Positions 61,804 through 64,000 of a stretch of DNA of 64,000 nucleotides are shown here, in pieces. Positions within the stretch are counted from its first letter, which is position 1, and the number at the start of each line of letters is the position of its first letter. The notes beneath the pieces were generated by a model that had not been told where the DNA came from, did no database searches, and worked only from the letters and a program-made list of their open reading frames with translations. The translations under genes and the position numbers were made by a program. Source of the stretch: Castor canadensis (lineage: Eukaryota; Chordata; Mammalia; Rodentia; Castoridae); contig NC_133399.1 of assembly GCF_047511655.1 (NCBI RefSeq), positions 2,297,333 through 2,361,332 on the forward strand. Reading direction: 5' to 3'.

Positions 61804-61995
61804 TACTATGGGCTTAGACCAAGACCTTGTAATTGCTGGGAAAGCTGTCCAGTAGTGAGCTACATCCCAGCTTACTTTTATTTTGAGACAGAATCTCACT
61901 AAATAACCCTGACTGGCAGCCAACTAAAAATCTTTGTGCAACATCTCCCCCCCAGTGGCTGGTATTTTAATTGTGTAGCAACACATCTGAGTCTT
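61804..61995 (-). mobile_element. ID-B1 type SINE, antisense
   Basis: In antisense, an ID-like part ('gtgagctacatcccagc' at 61855) precedes a B1-like part ('ttttgagacagaatctcac', near 61883), ending near 61990. Confidence 0.65.
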
Positions 61996-62239
61996 TCATC
62001 CACAATTTTGTGATTCTGATATTTGAACTTTGGCCTAGCATTCCCTAAGCAGGCACATCAATGGCCTGCAGTACACTGTGAAATAACATTACACAGGTTC
62101 AGGGTCAAGGCAGGTATCATGGAATGCTTCAGGGTCTTCCCTTCCATACCCATACTCAGTTGCTCTCATTTATCATTTCTTCTCAGCAACCATAAGCACC
62201 CAGTACTTACATTTATATATAATAACAAATGTGAATAAA

Positions 62240-62335
62240 TGATTTTGCAGACTGGAGGCATGGCTCAAGTGTTAGATCATGTGCCTAGCAAATTTGAATC
62301 CCTAACTTTAATCCCCAGTATGCCCAAGGGAGAGA
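62240..62335 (+). mobile_element. ID-like SINE remnant
   Basis: The unit reads 'actggaggcatggctcaag' through 'taatccccagtatgccc'. A second similar remnant lies at 62585-62680 ('ggagatgtggcttaag' to 'caattccaccaaaaa'). Confidence 0.6.
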
Positions 62336-62849
62336 AAGGATTTACTGTATCTTCACTTAATTCTTTTCAGTTCTCTTTCTTCTGGGATCTTTATTTCTAA
62401 ACTCCTTTTCCTTCTATCCAAAAATTCATTGCAAGTTTTGCAATACTAGTGCACATGTGATATATTCTGTAAATAATATACAATTTTCATTCTCTCATTC
62501 AGAATGAAGAATTTCAATTACTTTAGGAAGAGGTGTGCAACCATAGAGAGCCACCAAAAGTGAAGATTTGCAAAATCCAATCTTAAATGTGAGGAGATGT
62601 GGCTTAAGAATAGAGCACCTGCTTTACAAGTGCAAAGCCCTGAATTCAAAACCCAATTCCACCAAAAATGTGCAATACTTCTTTTTTCAGTAGCATTAAA
62701 GAGCTTCTGAAAATTGTAAATTATAAGAAGATTTTATAAAGGATGTTAAAAATGAAGAACCTGGATTCACAGTCTCAGACAATGCACACAAAGGGAGTTC
62801 GTTTTTGTAAACTGATGATCATGACACCAAGGAAAATATTGTAATTCAG

Positions 62850-63110
62850 AAATATCACAGTGTGTGCTGGTTTGTTCTGGCTCAGGTCTGTCAACTCATC
62901 TACTCAGGAGACAAAGATTGGTAGGATCATGGTTTGAGAACCAACCTGGGCAAAAAGATAATGCAGCATCATCTCAGACAATAACTCTGTATGGTGGTAT
63001 TTGCAAATAATTCCACCTACATGGGAGTTATCTATGGAGGGATTATAGTTATGGGCAGCCATGGTCAAGATAGGAGACCCTACATGAAAAATAACTAAAA
63101 TAATACTAAA
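62850..63110 (+). mobile_element. B1-like SINE dimer, decayed
   Basis: Two successive B1-like bodies: 'actcaggagacaaagattgg' near 62903-62922, and a second with 'tatggagggattatagtt' and 'aggagaccctacatgaaaa' near 63033-63090. Confidence 0.5.
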
Positions 63111-63442
63111 TAACTTGGGAGCCTGGCTTGAGCTCCAAATGCCCATGACCATTGTCAAAAATGTGTGACAGAACCTGTCAGAACAGAGCAAAACAGGGAA
63201 GGATGCTGTCCTTGGGACCTTGTCACAGACTTAATCTACTGGTGGGCAGTTGGGTGGGTGCAGTGGAGTGGACATGTGGGGAGGAGTAGAGGTTTGTCTG
63301 GAAGAGCCTCAGGGTTTTCCCTGCTTGATGCAGTTCTCCAGGTTAGTCAGTGAGCAAGGGGTGCAATCAGCTGTTTCTCAGCAGTCTGTTAATAAAGTCC
63401 CCTCTGTGTCCAAGGAAAAAAAATAAAGAAAAACAAAGAAAT

Positions 63443-63785
63443 AATGGATTCTATTCTCTATATCATTGACAAAGATCAATTGCATTTTTAATTAGAAAGA
63501 CAACAAAAACAAGAATAAGAAAAAGACCACACCTTAAAATGTTCAATATCAGGGCTGTTGAACACAAAAAATACATTATCAAAACATAAATACAGTTTAA
63601 TACTAGACAAAATTAAATGGATTCTATACTCTATAACATTGACAATGATCAAATTGCATTTTGAATTTGGAAAAACAACAACAACATAAAGACCACACCT
63701 TAAAATATTCTACACCAGGGCTAATGAACACAAACAAAATATTATCAAAACATAAATCCTGTTTAACAAGACAAAATGAAATGAT
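63443..63785. repeat. Tandem duplication, unit about 173 bp
   Basis: The block starting 'aatggattctat' at 63443 recurs at 63616 with moderate divergence, including 'gaccacaccttaaaat' and 'cattatcaaaacataaat'-type stretches. It is AT-rich and non-coding. Confidence 0.82.
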
Positions 63786-64000
63786 TTTTGTCATTCCAAC
63801 ATTTCAGAAAATCACAATAACTAATTACATATCCAGGAAAGATTAAGTGATAAATACATATGTCATCAAATTTTACTAATTAAATTTTATTTAATCCAAG
63901 TATCCATGAAACAATTTTTCCCAAGTCTGAATAATATTTATGAAACCTCTATGCGAAGGCATCATGTCATCATTAAAATCTTATAGGCAAAAAACATATA

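Noticed and set aside
63443-63785. CRISPR-like or satellite array
   Set aside because: Only two diverged copies of a 173-base unit in a mammalian context. It is a plain tandem duplication.

Overview
This is a gene-poor mammalian nuclear window. The organism is most likely a rodent. The evidence is autonomous L1 copies, 7SL/B1-like heads fused to ID-like (tRNA-derived) tails in the SINEs, class I and class II endogenous retroviruses (ERVs), and a KRAB zinc-finger gene. The SINE and L1 3' ends look to me like those of a castorimorph such as beaver, but that is recollection and not proof. I see no intact protein-coding gene. Everything recognisable is a retroelement, a retrocopy, or a damaged KRAB zinc-finger gene.

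Bases 1-16740 are a nest. A class I ERV (gag start at 68; reverse transcriptase piece 946-1093; rest of pol, env and 3' LTR at 12404-16049) received a processed PPP4R2 retrocopy (1107-12390). That retrocopy was then hit twice. A CNDP2 retrocopy landed on the minus strand inside its coding part (1439-2743), and a full-length L1 landed in its 3' UTR (5157-12222). The CNDP2 copy itself carries a 39-base SINE head. Target-site duplications mark each level. A second, related LTR follows at 16334-16740.

Bases 18566-40470 are a class II (betaretrovirus/IAP-like) provirus with 5' LTR, tRNA-Lys-like primer site, gag, dUTPase, protease, pol, env and 3' LTR. All genes are broken by stops. At least six L1 pieces sit inside it: two in the 5' LTR with an unusually long (about 162 bp) target duplication, an L1-in-L1 pair in the RT region, and a stack of two L1s between RT and RNase H. 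The younger of those two holds a 438-base insert that is an L1 5' UTR with an intron removed.

The most interesting signal is in the L1 5' UTRs. The copy at 5157 lacks a 112-base GT...AG segment that the fragment at 30795 keeps. The fragment lacks a 1119-base GT...AG segment that the copy at 5157 keeps. Each copy is therefore the record of a different splicing event, and three monomer-like repeats of about 120 bases lie inside the larger intron.

Bases 48840-60125 hold a KRAB zinc-finger gene on the minus strand: CCAAT-rich CpG promoter and first exon near 60000, KRAB-A exon at 51932-52055, small KRAB-b-like exon at 51671-51722, and a finger exon from 51013 down. A TGA in KRAB-A and a one-base deletion in the seventh finger make it a probable pseudogene. 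The first-exon region was duplicated to 60560-61560, where it has lost its CpGs and its splice donor. The remaining stretches hold scattered SINEs, possible LTRs and short tandem duplications.
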